Part shown: piece after piece, positions 47,401 through 62,050 of the stretch | How the letters are laid out: each line of letters opens with the position of its first letter | Numbering within the stretch: the stretch's first letter is position 1 | Source: Ulota crispa | Lineage: Eukaryota > Streptophyta > Bryopsida > Orthotrichales > Orthotrichaceae | NCBI GenBank assembly: GCA_963920765.1 | Contig: OY987245.1 | Location: 8,882,727 to 8,946,726 of the forward strand | Direction of reading: 5' to 3' | Length of the DNA stretch: 64,000 bases | The notes under the pieces: generated by a model | Database searches by the model: none | Told to the model about the DNA's origin: nothing | What the model saw: only the letters and a program-made list of their open reading frames with translations | Made by a program: the position numbers and the translations under genes

Positions 47401-50400
47401 GACGTCTCAACTGCTTCGTTCGGCGTTTTAACCTTCCAGCTGACCCGCTCCGAGAACTACTAACCTCCCCGATTTGAATACTTCGGGACCGAGCCAACGC
47501 GCGTAAATTTTCTTCAGCGGAGACATCAGAATGAGATCTTGTATTTAATCTCTTTAAGTGGCTGTCTACACCTGCAACTGCAATTGCTGTCCGGTCCACA
47601 GGATTTCCGGAAGCAGGTTCTCCATTCCGGAGTCCAGTGGTGCCGAACACCCCCGATGGGAATGATCGTCCCAGGAGGTCCGTTTCTTGATCCCTTCCAG
47701 CCTGTGCCTCGACTTCCGCTTCCACTGCGAGCAGCCATATTCGAATCTCCAGCTCATGCAGCAAGTGCAGTGGATAGACACTGCCGTCAAAAAACAGCAA
47801 CACATATGATTCTTGATCTTAGTTTTAACTGAACCCTCAAGGTCCAGATGATTCAAATTTCCACACAAGGTTATGATCAACTCCAAACCGAATAACAAAC
47901 GCAGCAAGAAAAATAAGGTTAACAAAAGTTAAACACATCCTCACAGCCCGAAACACATGGCATTTCACATGAATATGTCCCTATTATCATGCAGCAAGAA
48001 TAAGAAAAGCTGCAGTAACAAATGCTTATCGGAACAAAGAAGAAGAAACATGGACGGTGCTTACGGGGAGGTGCTGTTGAGCGAGTCACTGAGCCATTGG
48101 AGGGCCAGCAAGAGAATATTATGTAGCTCTGAGGTTGGGATCTGTCCCTCCACTGCATTCGCATGCTTCAAATAGAACAAACCTGCCTGCGTCACGAAGG
48201 CCACCATATCATCAACTCCAATTGAAGCACAGGATGATCTCAAATTTCAAATCCCAAAAGGTGATGCTCCATTTATATTTCAAGATGCGTCACTTGTACT
48301 TATATACGATTAACTACCGAAGTACCGACCTGCAATGGGGGATATGAGTGCCTGGTGAAAAGTGTTTGGCAGTTGAGCCAAAGTGCTGCACGCTCTTCCG
48401 GCACATCCCATAGCAGCTCTTTCCACTCCACGACCATCGCTTCTGCCTGCCAGATGAGCAGAGTAAATATTCAGGGGAAAAATAAAAAGTTAAGAAGAAG
48501 CGCAAGCTAAGAGCACAGTCACCTACAATCTACTGCGGTGGTAACTGAACTCATTAACAAGGACTAAATACAAATGACAAGAAAGACCAAAAAAAGACGG
48601 GAATTTTAGTACATATTCCAGATCAGCATTACTAATGCAGGTAGCTAGTGCATGTGGCAATGATGATTCAGTAATTAATAGCAAAGTGTGGCTAAAATTC
48701 AGCTTTTGGAATTGTAGCTTTTCAGACTCTATAGCTCAAGCTGCTGTAGTCCTTACTTGCGTCTCAGTTACATGGTGAAGAGCTGAGCTTGTGCGCTGTG
48801 AGCTGAGATCCAGCTGTCCTGCCCAACTTCGAGCCTCCTCCCACTGTCCATTCTTTTCGAGCTCCTGAAGCAACGCCTCATCATCAAGATCTTTTGCATT
48901 GACCGAAAAGCCCGATCCTGAACGTAAAGCTGGTTCTGCTAGTTGCATTTTCCAATACATCTTACGAAATCTTATGGCTGCTAAGCCTCCATCCCCAAAG
49001 TCTGCTGCTGAAAGCAGTTGCAGGAGACAACGGCGCTCGTACGGTGATGGACATCCATCCAACATGGCATCTGCTGCTGCCACAGCCGCTGCTGTGATCC
49101 ACAGTGTGTTGCTCTTCAAGTGTTTATGCGGGCCCTGTTGCCTACGTTGCTCGTCTTTTAGACTCCCTGAAAAAGATGCCAGATGCGCTCCTGCTTCAGA
49201 GATACGCATCTGTGCAAAAGCCTGCGTTGTCCAAATTTCCCAACATAATCTGTGTGAGCGCTTACAATAGTTGAAATAAGCGTACGATTTTGCCAGCTAC
49301 GTGTAGAGACGGTATTGTGATCTAGTTTACTAAGTATACAATATCCAGTCCTCACCAATGAGTGGCAGACCATGACAATCTGCTCCATACATTTCCAAGA
49401 CTGGCAGATCTGCTTAAACCTAAATTCTTAGTCAAAAATCAGGCTAGGAACCTGACTCATCCTCCAAGTACGACTCAGTATTACCAATTATCATACACAA
49501 TAATTACGAGGTTAGGGTTGAAAGACTGAAATGATGGAAATTACTCATGATTGTTTGATCTGCAGAAATACAGCACCGAAGGTGAAAGATTGAACTAACC
49601 TGTAAGAAGCGAATAAACGGCAAAAGCGGTGATGTAGGAGTAAACAACTCGAAGGCTCGAATCAGGGGAACGAAACGTTGCTGTTCGCACAGAACAGCTA
49701 CCATAGATGCCAGAGATTCCTGCTCTTCTGCTATAGTTGGTACATAGGAGGTGATGATCTGATCTTTCTGTCTGGCAGAGGTAGATCTTGGAGTTGCTCC
49801 TAAAGGAAGAACTTCTGCAGAGCCTCTCTGATCTTTGACTGCTATTGTTACATCCTTTGATGGCAAACGACACTGTCTTACGGGGTACCTCCGGTCATAC
49901 TCAGACGGACACGTATTACTCTCAGGCTGATTGTTTGTAGCCTTCACGGCAGCTCCCACAGACGCAGTCACGTGAGTGAATACATTATTCACCCGGATTG
50001 CAGAAGTTTCCCTGCCAAACGCAGTACATTTCAGATTAGATCACCTGCCAAATATCACAGTTCGAGGTAACCCACAAGTTGCATCTACTTATGATACAGG
50101 TGATGCCTGCACCATGCTACGATAAGCATCAGGAATCCAGTACCCAATGCGGATTATATTTGAGTAACTAGACAGCAACACAATTGGATGACAAACTTTG
50201 ATATCAAGAAGCGACTAAAGGAATGAAAGGAGCACTCAAAACCATACCTGGCAGCTGACAGTTCCAGCCAAGTTGTCAAGCAAGAGAGGGGTGTCACGTC
50301 GGCAAAACATGACCCCACAATAGCAAGCAGTGACCATCGTAACGATTTGGCTCTACTCAAGAGTTCTCGACCTGGCTGCTTTTCTGTCTCGCACTCCGCC

Positions 50401-53400
50401 AAAAGAGAAAATAACTCTCCTGAAACTCCATTCTCAGAAGTTTGCAATTCACTTGTGAATTCTGCTGATAATCAGTAGACAATCAACTCTATTTAAGACA
50501 AATGCATTTTGCTTCTGGTTCTCAAAAATATCCAACAAAAATGATTCTCTTCGTATCTTGGAACAGATAACTTACTACTCCAGCAGGATCATCCAAGCCA
50601 CCAATGACTAAAAGCAAGACGCCTGTAGGAGTCGCATTTGGGCTAAGAGAAATTAGTTGTGACAAACCTGATGGGAATTCTGAAACATTCGAGGGTGTTG
50701 TTGGAGACTTCGGTAAAGCTGCCGGTAGGCATTTCAGTACTGTCAGGATATGACTACGCAGACGCAAGTCTGTGAACTCCTTGGATGCCTGCCCATGGTA
50801 GACAAGACCAGAATATAAACAAACCGAGCAGAAAAGGAACCGAATGAATATAAGGCAATGGCAATAACAATAACTAAATTGAGTCTCATGAGTTTGAGAA
50901 TACTGACCACATTAATAAGGACATGAATTGGGCAACTCTCAAGTTGAGCCTCTCCTAGAAACCCCACCTATCAACCAAAAAACACTGTCAGAAAATCTTG
51001 CCCTCAATACAATACTATCTGCATGGGAAAGAGGAATCTTCCAACAGATACGCAGAAGCTATTAAGGAGAAAACGATGATTCAACATAACTGTTCAAACT
51101 GTGAATTGTCCAGAAGATATGGAAGAAAATAATTACCCAATCATTGTATCTAGCTATTGTTGCAAGGTAAGTAGTACTCAGAGGAAGCTGATGCCCACGA
51201 CAAAAAGCGGTCACAAGACTCCACCGCTCACTCATAGATCGTTGCACAGCTCTTAACTCAGCTCCATCACCAACTCCATTCATAAGCCATGCTCCAGCAC
51301 TACTTTCAAGCTTCTTTAGACCATCATAGCTCAGACTCGCATTCTCTAATAGCTGCAATATGGCCATCAAAGGCTTTCGCGGCCTTGAATTCAACACTTG
51401 CTTGCCACTGAGAATTCCTATACCAGAGTTAGCGTACTCATCAGCAAGCCCCTGAACCAGAGACTTCTTCAAATCAGTTTCATGTGATTTCTGGTACATT
51501 CTCACGTCCTTCTGATCTTGATTCCTGATGTAGGATGATATCCGATTAAGGGCTGCAACATCCACTTGCAGAAGTTGTGCTGAAAGCCCACAAAGCTCTA
51601 GGAAGGACGTGCAAGCGGTCGCCACAACGATGTTGTCGAAGTTTGTAATTGCCAATGGAAGTACCTGCACGAAACAGTTGATATCAGAGACAGAAGACCT
51701 GCATACAAACTACTCCAAAGAAAGATCAAAGCTCAAAGATAATCCAAAGTATGTAGATACCCAACACAAGGTATGCCACTTATTTGTATCTTTACTTACA
51801 AATAAACAAGCAAACTGTCTACATGCAATCAACATGTCGGTATCCTTAACGAACAGTCTTCAAAACTAAGAAACGATATTGCTCAGAAACGAAAAGCAAA
51901 CTACCGTCAGAGTAACAGCGTACCGAGGCAAGAAGGGATTCTTCAGAATCTGTTAGACTTGAAAACAGGTTTGGAGAATCATGGGAAAAAGTTTGTCGAC
52001 CTGGCTGCGGGGAATAGGAGCCTGAACTGGATATCCGTGTAGAAATAAGTGAGCTGAAAGCCGCTAGGGGACGACCTCTTCGAAGATGATGCTCAACCTC
52101 CAATCCTGCTTCCTGCAGTATAAAAATTGATGATCTAAGATTTCATGGCTAATTAAATCATCGACTTGTATGGACACAGGGCTTCACACATCATCACCTT
52201 TCAGCCCTACATCTTGCTAAAACATTGATACTAGAGAGGCATGCCTTCGCTCTCAAGTGTTCTGGAATAAACACCATAGATACAGTTGGAGATCGTGGAA
52301 AAAGAGACCTTAAATGATATACTCGACAGGGACTTTGCAGTTCTTTCAAAATTATGGCATAAACCCTTTTTCTACGATTATCCATGTCCAATCCATTTTT
52401 TATTCACACGATGCGCCAATCGAAATTGCAGACTGACCTCTGGGGACACAGCAAACAGCTCTTCCTTGACAGTGGCCTGTATAGAATTTTCCCAATTTGA
52501 CAAGCTGGCTTCTTCCACCTCCACTTCTGATCTTCGGGCTCCACGCTCTCGAGAAGCCAAATCTGGCACGGATCGAGCTATCTCGTTTTTTCCAACGGCT
52601 CCCTGGTTTCAGTGCATGAACAATGCCACAGGTTACACCTTTTACAGGTTTAAACTCTTGATAGAGAACTTCAAATTTCCAACAGCCAAATAATTCATAC
52701 GGCTTACTCTGCTACAATAATTATTAAAGAGAATGGGGAGCAATAGTAGATTCAACTTATATTTTACAAAACTGGCAACCTGAAGAGAGAGCTGAAGTAG
52801 ACGGCGGACACTTTTTGGCATCCAACGAGGTATTATTTCTAGAAGTGACGTATCTCCTGCTGCAGATCTGAAGATAGCTTCTCGCCACTCTACGTAACCA
52901 GACAAACCCTTCGCCTTTCCTCCTACACAATCAAAAAAAGTACAACTCAAAGAACATCGGAAAAGGAGACAGAAACTTATAACAAGTAAATACTAAACCT
53001 GGAAGACAAGAAATGCACAAATAATAAACCGCTGGTCAAATTCAGGTCAAACGGTCTTGTATGGCTAGACAATACTACCTGTTTTAAGCGCAAGCGGCCC
53101 AACAAAACCCCATGCATCATGTCCATAGCATGCAGCGACTAGAGTGTGCCACAGAGTAGGAAAGCTTTCAAGACCAGGTTGAAGATCCTCCATCAGGCAC
53201 TGCCACGAGCGGAGGTCCTGCATATCAGCGCTGCCCAGAACTAAACACTTTTGAATAGGCAGTGGCCCATACATCAAGGTCGCAACTGCCATTATTTCTC
53301 TATCTGGTGAAGAGAAGCCTTCTGCTGCGAGTACAGATTTTAATCCGCCGGCAAACCCTAGCTTGCGGACAGAAACTGAATTTCGCGCTGAAATAGTGAA

Positions 53401-56400
53401 AGCGTTTGCAATGGAGGCATCGTACTCCCGTCCTTTTAAACGTGAAAGAAGAAGCCATTGGGCCCAGTTGCAATTACCCTGCACGCGTAAGACATCACTG
53501 TCAAATTGACACCAGCTTTCATAGAAAAAAAATCAGAATCCAGGTTGCCAGCAAAGTGTTTGAATCTGCCTAATGAACAAGTATGAACAAATAAAGGGTT
53601 CATGAACTAGTAGAGGAAGAGAGAGGGTTGAGGAAACATAAAATAGTGGAGATGAGGATTAGAGTGTTACCACAACAGCCTCAATCGCACCCGCAGACCC
53701 TTTGTCAAGAGCTAAAGAGTGAAAATTCAGGTACCGCTCCAAGAGATTGGTGAGTGAGAATTTCACACAATGCCTAATGACGAGTTCATGTAATGCTCTC
53801 ACAGTGTCTTTGTGAAAGAATTCTTTTCTGGGAATTCCGGAGGCAGTTCCGGTTTGTTTACTTGTGGAGTGGGATGTCTTTCCAGGACTGCGTTGAAAAA
53901 GCAATCCAGCAGATGCTATTAACGAAACAAGTTCAGATGTCCCGTGCCAATGAGTGCGTAAAAATATATGGCTTCTGACGAGCTTCACTTCCATCATATG
54001 CCATAACCACGCACTGCACATGGGTCGCATGTTGATACCCAAGATATGAACTTTGGGAACTTTAAACAATATTCTCTCAGTATGATGTGCTCTTGGGGAT
54101 TGCTCATCGGCTGAATCCAAATCCGGATGTTTGTCTTCGTTGAGGATATCGTCATCATCTTCATCTGCATCCAGATGAATTCGTAGTACTTCACCGTCAA
54201 GAACAGAATGAGGAACGTCATCTAGTAAAGCAGAGACCTGGGGCCAGTCATGATGCACCACATAATATTCCAGTTGGGCACCCCAAGATTTATGTTCTCC
54301 AGTGACTAGGGACTGATCCAATATCACCTGCAAAAGAATCATTCCAAACTCTCAGCGGGAACGTTGTACAAACTGAGGTATTTAAGAAAATAGTCCATGT
54401 CGATACTGCGACAGAACTTTCACAAGAATTGTAATAAACATGTTACAATAGTAAGATTGTACAGCATGAGAAAATAAAATAAAAGTGTCAAATCTACATC
54501 AAGCTGAGTCAGTCCAGGACCTTCAATTCATAAAAAAGAACACTCAGGTGTCACATTTGGTATTTCACCGAAAGAAAAATGCAAACTGGATTTCTATTGT
54601 TCATAAGCTAACGACAAAGGCTGACTTGTAGCGGCTACAAAAGTGCGTTCCTGCAAAAATAACAAAGTAAGTTGATAAATTCAAATAAAATCGTCCGGTA
54701 CGAAAGTGATGCACTCACCCGGTCTACAGTAATTTCGTCCCAAGCATGCAACCACACTGAAGCCAATACCAGGTACCCTGCAGCTGGATTTGCTTGCTCC
54801 CCATCTGCAACATCTGAAGCTTCAGGCGCTGCTTCATAATCCCAAGACCCCAGAACCACACCATCAACTTCTCCACATTGTAGAGTATAGGTGCCAGTTA
54901 CTTCACTGCCGCACACTAACTGTAACATCTGACGGTCGTCCTCACTGGATGAAGGCTCATCTACAGTAGGACCAGAGGTTTTCATCCTCTTACTACGATA
55001 TGTGCTCCAGAAACTGCTGCCAGGGTAGAGATCCTGTAAAGGAAAAACCAGTGCAATCAATCCAACTAATTCACACAGATCAAATTGAGAGCCAGCTACT
55101 CGTGTCACTTTTCAAGATACAAATACTCGAGTTTTAAAAATCTACTCAAAAGCATATGCAATTAACAAGAACTGTAAAAAGTACCAAAAGAGAAACTACG
55201 CTTGGTACCTCTAGGAATGACGTGATTTCAAGCAGTTGAGAATCCCGAGAGCCTATCCGATTAGAACTACGTCGCAGCTCTGCCCTCATCTGCTTACGAA
55301 GACCACGCCTTACGGTTCCAAAAGCAAACTCGTAAAGAGTAACATCAATCTCCTCTCCTAATCTTCGTAGAGCTGCCATTGCAAGAGCTGTTTTTCCCTG
55401 AAGCATGACAGACTGTCGTTTAGTAATTGATACTTCGCAGTGTAGGACACAGCAGAAGAAATAATGCACTTGAATGTGCTCCTGAGCTACCAAGAAAACT
55501 TAGATACCTTGCACAGCAATTCGTAAACAATTCCTCGACCAATTTCCTGTACATCCTGAAACACATCAATCATTTGGGGACGCTGCTCTTGATTGCCGCT
55601 CAAGAACTCCCTTGATCGAATTCTATGAAGTTGTACAACAGCAAGAGGAACACGTCCAGCTCTCAATGCATCTCGTACAACGTTTTCAGCGTCCACGCCC
55701 TCACTTTCCCAACGTGCAAACATGTCCCCAGCGCTCTCAGGTGCTGATCCACGTCTACTCTTCCCATCAAAAGGACCAGCAGCAGGTACACCCCAAGAGC
55801 TTCCTGAACCAGGAAGGACTCCTGTCGGCACCAAGGCATTTGAAGTGACAGCAGATTCAGCCGCTAAGAGCACTTTAGGTTGTTCCTCTATGATGACGGA
55901 TGGATTCTCTGATTCACTACTTTGCGGAGTGCTTTCAGCAGGAAATTCAATGATTGGCTTTGTTTTGCTGACTCCATCTTCATTGCTTGCATCAGCCTAT
56001 TCAAGCACAAAAATAGAGTAGCGAGAGTAATGTCAAAAAAACATAAGAATCAAAGATATAGAAACAATCATGTAAGAATATAATGGAAGAGATCCCGAAT
56101 TGTTACAGAGCACAAAAAAAGCGTGACATATGACGTAGAATCATCACATATCTACATTAACTCTTTTACAAAAAGGAGTGTAACCTAGAGGGAGATCATA
56201 CATTGGATGTCAACGAACAGCATGCAATAGGTGAAGATAATGATGGCACTATGACTAAACCTCGGTAACCTCAAGCTCTTCCAAACTCTTCGAGATTTAT
56301 TGAAACTCGGAAGCCAAGGCGGGAAAGACTCAATACCTTGGCGCCTCGACTTGGTCCATTTCGCTTGGCCTGCAATCGGCCCTGAACACTTCGAATCACT

Positions 56401-59400
56401 ACAAGCAACCGAGCAAGCTCGCTGACATGACCTACAGGCTTGGACTTCGTTAGGTGCTTGTACGAGGATTGTACAGACGATGTAGGGAGCATGGTTTCAC
56501 TTTTGCTGAAATGTTGCCGCTGCCAAATCCCATGAGAGCGAATAAGCCTTGTTGAGAATCTGGCTGCCAATCCGAGAAGCCTGTAATAAGCATAGCCTAA
56601 ATCAGTAACCCACTGCCAGCAATAATCAACAGAAAAAGCTACCATACTGCTTGAGTCACAAGTTTGGTACGCATAAGGTGCATCTAGGGGAAAGTAAGCA
56701 CACCTAGAAGCTTGCGCAAGCTCATTGTCAGATGCAAAAGGACTGGCCATAAGTTCCACGGCTGCAAGCAGCACTTGAGGTATCCCAGCTTCAGCAGCCC
56801 CGACCTGCACAAGTGCCTCCAGTGACCTGATTACCACATAATTAGTATCGATGTAAGCTACAATCAGACTTCAGCTGGCCACACCTCATAAGGATTTGTG
56901 CAATAGAACACCTATTAAAATAAAGCAACATTCTTCCAAAGGGATAGAAGGCGAAAAAACAAAATTCTAATCAACGTAGAAGGAAATAGCACGATCTAAC
57001 GGTAACGATTGAAGAAGAAAGTATAGAGCTGAGGAAAAAAGTGGATATAAAAAGTAACCGAGAACTTGGGAAAGCTATTTATGCTGTTAAGACAGTGAAG
57101 CCTGACAGATTCTTCCAAATAAAACGCGTTATTCATTAAATTGGGAAAAAGTGACATTTTGGGACTTTTGGATTTTATGTTTTCTAAAGAGTGTTCAATG
57201 AACACTCTTTAGAAAACATAAAATCCAAAAGTCCCAAAATGTCACTTTTTCCCAATTTAATGAATAACGCGTTATAGTCTGTGATAACGTGGACACGACA
57301 GAAAGGATTCTTACTTCTCAACTTCGTCCACTTGAACATAATCCAGAGTGAGCTGTAGTCTTCGTAACCTCATAAGCTGAATGCTCCATCCTATCAAAAC
57401 AAAGACGTGACTCAATCGAGTTGCACCATGAATTTCCTAAATATAGCAGGTGCTCTCAGAAAAATACGAGATGCAATACATATCCAAGAATATGCTTCCA
57501 AGTTTCCTTTATCCTCGGGAAACGCTAATTACTTCAGCTAAGTGGTATTAAGTTGCGATTTCAATCGTTCAGTTTTTCAAATGTAATTGAATTTCATACA
57601 TGGTGGCATTTTGAGAAATTCCTCTAGCAGTATATTAAGTTATGAAGCATAGAAACATGCGTCAGTAATGCAGGAATTCACTAACCAATTTACGTTACAC
57701 CAGCCCATCGAAAACTCCAGACAGCTCTATTTGAGTACAGATGATAGTTTAGAATACTCACCATTCTCCACGCACAATTGCTCTACCTCCTTCACATTGT
57801 TGAAGACAAGGCACCTATCCAACACTTCAGCTTGCCATTTCCGAGGAGCAGTTTTAAGACTCTCAAAAGGTAACAAACAAGCCCATTGACTTGACCCATT
57901 TTCGGTTCCTAATCCTTTTTGTCTCTTCAAAGCTGCAAGAGAGGTTGCCACAGGAGGAAGGACCACATGTAGCCCCGTTTGCGTCACAGTGTACAGGCAC
58001 CCTTGAGAGCTGAACACCAAAATGTCTCCTGTATAGAATTTACTCTGAGATGGAGAAGATCCTTCCTCGTCCTTCGGTTGAGCGTCATCTCGTACCCCGC
58101 CACTAATGCGTAGTCCATTCTGTGACAAAAGAAACTCTTGCGAAGTGTTTTTCATGGCACAAGTAATGCCATACGGATTTAGAGCCATTCCAAGTACACT
58201 ATTTGAAGACTCGTTGGGCACAAGCAATTTTCTCATAGGCTGCAATTGCATATGAGCCAAGCCTACTTCTCGAATCTGGTATTGGGTTACACGGTCCCTA
58301 GATGTAAACCCACTAGCTCCCAGTAGATAGTTACTGAAGGTATTCTTCAACAAAGACGTAGACCCCTCCTCACGTTTAGCAGATGTCGCAGCGTCAGGTG
58401 TTCCACCTTGAATTGACCAATCAATCCAATTCCGATTTGGTAAAACACTTTCGCGAGTTGTACCACCAATATATGATCCTGCTACTTCGTATCCAGACAA
58501 GGGCTTCAAAGCATGGCACTCAGCAGCTCGACTTCCAGGAGAATCCAATAAAGTGAAAGGCTCGCTTGCAAAGTATTCATCCGTGGAGATCAGAAAAACA
58601 ACTCCCTTGGCATCACTTACAGCTATGAGCAAACAATCAGCAGTCAGCGTAACCTGATGGAATCGCCTCTTAACGTAACTCTTCTCTGTTGTCGTTGGAC
58701 TTTCAGCTCTCTCCCGAGATGCTTCATCCTCATTTTTGTCAACTTGGTTTCCTTCGCCAGTTGGTGAACTCTGTGACCCTATAGGCTCCTCAACCAGAGA
58801 GGAGCTCTTAGAACTTCCAAGGATCTCAACTACTGGTGACTCTTTTGCATATTCTACCTTTAAATCAACCCTACAAAACTGCGGAACGTCAATTTGTGAA
58901 ATAAGATCCCCTGTAAACGAGTTCCACAAACAAACCATTCCATCTTCTTTCAAGGCTACAAATACACGATCTGATAGTGCAAAATCTGTCCACGATACAG
59001 CACCTCCAGAGAGCCCCGCTTTGGAGTCAATACGGGACAGGACCTTCAACTTCTGACGATATACCCCAGTAATCACAGCACAGAAGTGATCAAGAGCTTT
59101 GAAGACTCCTCGAACCGAGCGGTTGCTCTCTTCCACTTTTCCATCCTCAGGGGACCGGTCAGCAGACCTTTGCACAATTAGCACCGCCACAAAGTTCTGG
59201 GCCGGGTTCGACAGCAACCTGGCAATCTGTGCGACCTGTGAGCTACCAGGCTCACCCAGGTCCTGAGAACCTGTTTGTGCGAACTTACACAAAAGTGAAA
59301 ACGAAGGAGTTCCATACTGAATGGAGAATGAGACGCACTTAGCGGACGCAGGCCAAGGTTGATGTTCAAGGAACTGTAATTGCAAACCGCTCTCACTAGG

Positions 59401-60297
59401 CTCCAGTTGCCCATCCACAACAAAGGACTCAAATGAAGAACCCCCGTCTAACTTAGCGTCCAACCCTGCTCCTTTGCTACCAACATCATCTACTTTGGTA
59501 CTGTTCTCGTCAGGAAAAGAGAGTTTTCTTTTCCCACTAAGATCATCACCAATGTCCTCAAGCTTGATACCTGCTTGCTGCCTCCAATTACGCCACGCAC
59601 CCTTGCAGTCACCATCTTTGCTAACCCTCTCATCACCATCATGACAGAAGGCATGGAGTACCAGACCTTCTCTCCCTGCGGTAAAAAAAATATCCCTAAA
59701 AGGTCCTGCTTCCGAATTCGCAGCAAACTCATCCCCACAGCATGCCCATGCGACGCAGTCGATACCATCAATGACAGGAAAAGAAGACGGTAGCTTGGGC
59801 GACGTCACATTGGAGCCCGGCAATGGAGATTGTAGTGATGGCAACGTGGGAGAAGTAGTCCAAAGGGGAGTAGAAGCGGAAGGAGAGAAGTATGGAGTTG
59901 CTGTGTAAGGTGCTACGAAAGCCTTAGACAGGCGCTGTGGAACAAATGCCGGCGTTCCATAAGGACTAGATTGAGAGCCTCCAGATGAAAACCGGAACTC
60001 TGGAGTAATCCCTGCTTCATGACTCTCGGAGCTCCGAGTAGCCTGCTTGGGAGTAGAGGGCTCTGCAAAAGTGCTCTTTGATGAGGTTGGCAAGCTGCGC
60101 ACCGAAGAAGATAGTGCCTCGTCATCCTTACTAGCGCCGAGAGGCACGATCACTACTTGCTGGTTGCGAGACAGAAGCGCAAGGCGGGTTCGAGAGGCGG
60201 AGAGAGCCCCGAAAGTGAAAAGAGACACAGGGAGCGGGGTGTTGGACCAGCTTTGGAGCCTGAGCAATGGCACTGAACCTGCCTCTTCGAACTCCAT
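44407..60297 (-). CDS. Spatacsin (SPG11) orthologue
   Basis: There are 26 coding exons, about 3345 aa: 57762-60297, 57315-57390, 56704-56826, 56337-56580, 55508-55996, 55209-55397, 54719-55033, 53671-54327, 53079-53478, 52780-52922, 52438-52602, 51924-52112, 51137-51664, 50908-50967, 50576-50788, 50248-50432, 49600-50011, 48757-49221, 48330-48446, 48065-48186, 46907-47780, 46333-46587, 46009-46194, 45497-45838, 45109-45280, 44407-44987. All are phase-consistent. Only the start of the exon ending at 50432 is uncertain. Length and blocks match plant spatacsin: MEFEEAGSVPLLRLQSW at the start, MVAVLCEQQRF, CPSPYERRCLLQLL, GLLAAHRGGF. The spatacsin C-terminal domain has RFQEALIVAEAYDLNQPAEW and ends LRKGHGGTYIPLM. 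Animal spatacsin acts with spastizin and AP-5 in lysosome/late-endosome recycling. The plant role is little studied. Upstream in-frame ATGs at 60342 and 60306 are alternatives. Confidence 0.93.
57123..57273. repeat. Perfect 151-bp palindrome (75-bp arms, 1-nt spacer)
   Basis: The left arm 57123-57197 (starts AACGCGTTATTCATT, ends AAGAGTGTTCA) is repeated without mismatch as reverse complement in 57199-57273, around a single A at 57198. It lies in spatacsin intron 2 (56827-57314). The sequence is not similar to flanking exons. If transcribed, it would fold into one long perfect hairpin. Confidence 0.95.
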
Positions 60298-62050
60298 TCC
60301 TCCCATTGCGTGTGAAGTCGATGGAATCACACTGACATTCAAGTCGGCTTGTCAGATTCCTGAACATTGAAAAGCTACGGAGATCGAAAAGTGCAGCCAG
60401 TGTGCCGTCGTCTGCCATCAATTGCTCACATCTGAATCACGCACACCACAAACAAACAACCCTAAGCGTCAGAAAACTATTGACAAGTGTACTGCACATC
60501 ACAGGAAGAACTAAGAGCTGTAGAGATAGCAAATCTAAAAGTCGAGAACAAACATTTGAAGTGTAGAAACCGCCAAAATCAGTTCAAATAAAACTCTTCA
60601 GCTCAAAACAAAGAAGAATCGCGATGTACTTACAAACTCATCATCCTCACGATTCTCTAAACTAAGAGCTGTGGAGATAGCAAATCTAAAAGTCAAGAAC
60701 AAACATTTGAAGTGTAGAAACCGCCAAAATCAGTTCAAATAAACTTCTTCGGCTCAACACGGAAGAGTCGCGATATACTCACAAACTCATCATCCTCACG
60801 ATTCTCTAAGTATTCAATTACGAAAAATACAAGAGTAATCCAAAAAAGACTCGTAAGGATTAATAAATTCACAAGAACTTTCAAACAACAATCCACAGAG
60901 TGACACAGATTGTGAACCTGAATCAAGAATAAAACAGATGGAAGGACTCTCTCTTCACCACAAGCTTCTCAATTTCTGTCTCCTCCTCTCAAACGAATCA
61001 CAATAGAGTGTCCGAAAACTATTCCCGACCTCGTACGCACAAACTCGGGGTTACAGAAATGGCAATCCTAAAACTAAAAAAAACAGAACATTTAAGGTAT
61101 CCAAATCTTCAATACCAGTTCAAATTAAGCCATCCACGTAACAGACAAGAGGCCGCGAATCTAATTACGTACTTCTCGCCCTTACGATTCCACAAACATC
61201 ATCTCACGAATTGACAAAAAGAGATCAAGAAGAGAGAAAGACAGAAATACTACTAATATTATCTCAAAGATTATCATAACTCTCACAATCGGCAATTCGT
61301 GAACCTGAATCTAGAATAACACAAAAGAAAGGGATTCTCCCCGCCACACCACAAGTCTATCAAATTCCAATCTACCGAATCCCGACGGTGCGACAGAGGA
61401 TCATTGCCGGCGCGTGAAAATTCCAGTATCAGTGATCTACTACTTGCTAGAAGAGAAGCATGAGAGCTTCACAAAATGAATAAGCATACTACCAAATCAA
61501 TCCCATTGCCTTCGAAATGCACATCGCCAGTAACGCGTCTCCCGCTTTACAAACAAATTCCGTAACCAAAAAATTTATCAATCCAATCCTGTCACAAAGC
61601 CTCACCCTTACGATTCCACAAACATCATCATCTCACGAAATTGATCAAAAAGAGATCCAGAAGAGAGAGAGAGAAATACTACTAATATTATCTCAAAGAT
61701 TATCATAACTTTCACAATCGGCAATTTGTGAACCTGAATCTAGAATAACACAAAAAGAAAGCGATTCTCTCCACCACACCACGAGTCTATCAAATTCCAA
61801 TCTACCGAATCCGACAGTGCGACAGAGGATCATTGCTGGCCCGTGAAAATTTCAATATCGATGATCTAAGTTACCACTTACTACAAAGCATGAGAGCTTC
61901 ACAAGCTGATTACTACCAAATCAATCCCATTGCCTTCGAAATGCACATCGCCAGTCACGCGTAGCTCGTAACTCCCGGTTTACAAACAAATTCCGTAACC
62001 AAAAAATTATCAATCCAATCCTGTCACACGAAATGACAAAGCCTCACCTC
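60298..62050 (-). promoter_or_regulatory. Spatacsin 5' region with two tandem duplications
   Basis: This upstream DNA contains a ~150-bp tandem pair (about 60509-60656 and 60661-60808, sharing TGAAGTGTAGAAACCGCC) and a ~430-bp pair (about 61171-61600 and 61601-62047, sharing CATTGCCTTCGAAATGCACA). Likely leader, 5' UTR introns and promoter. No further coding exon was identified. An alternative upstream start at 60421 is in another frame. Confidence 0.6.

Noticed and set aside
54605..54650. Extra spatacsin exon (open stretch after TTTTTGCAG)
   Set aside because: It ends in a stop, and homology joins the flanking exons directly (CGG at 54719 to GTG at 54327).
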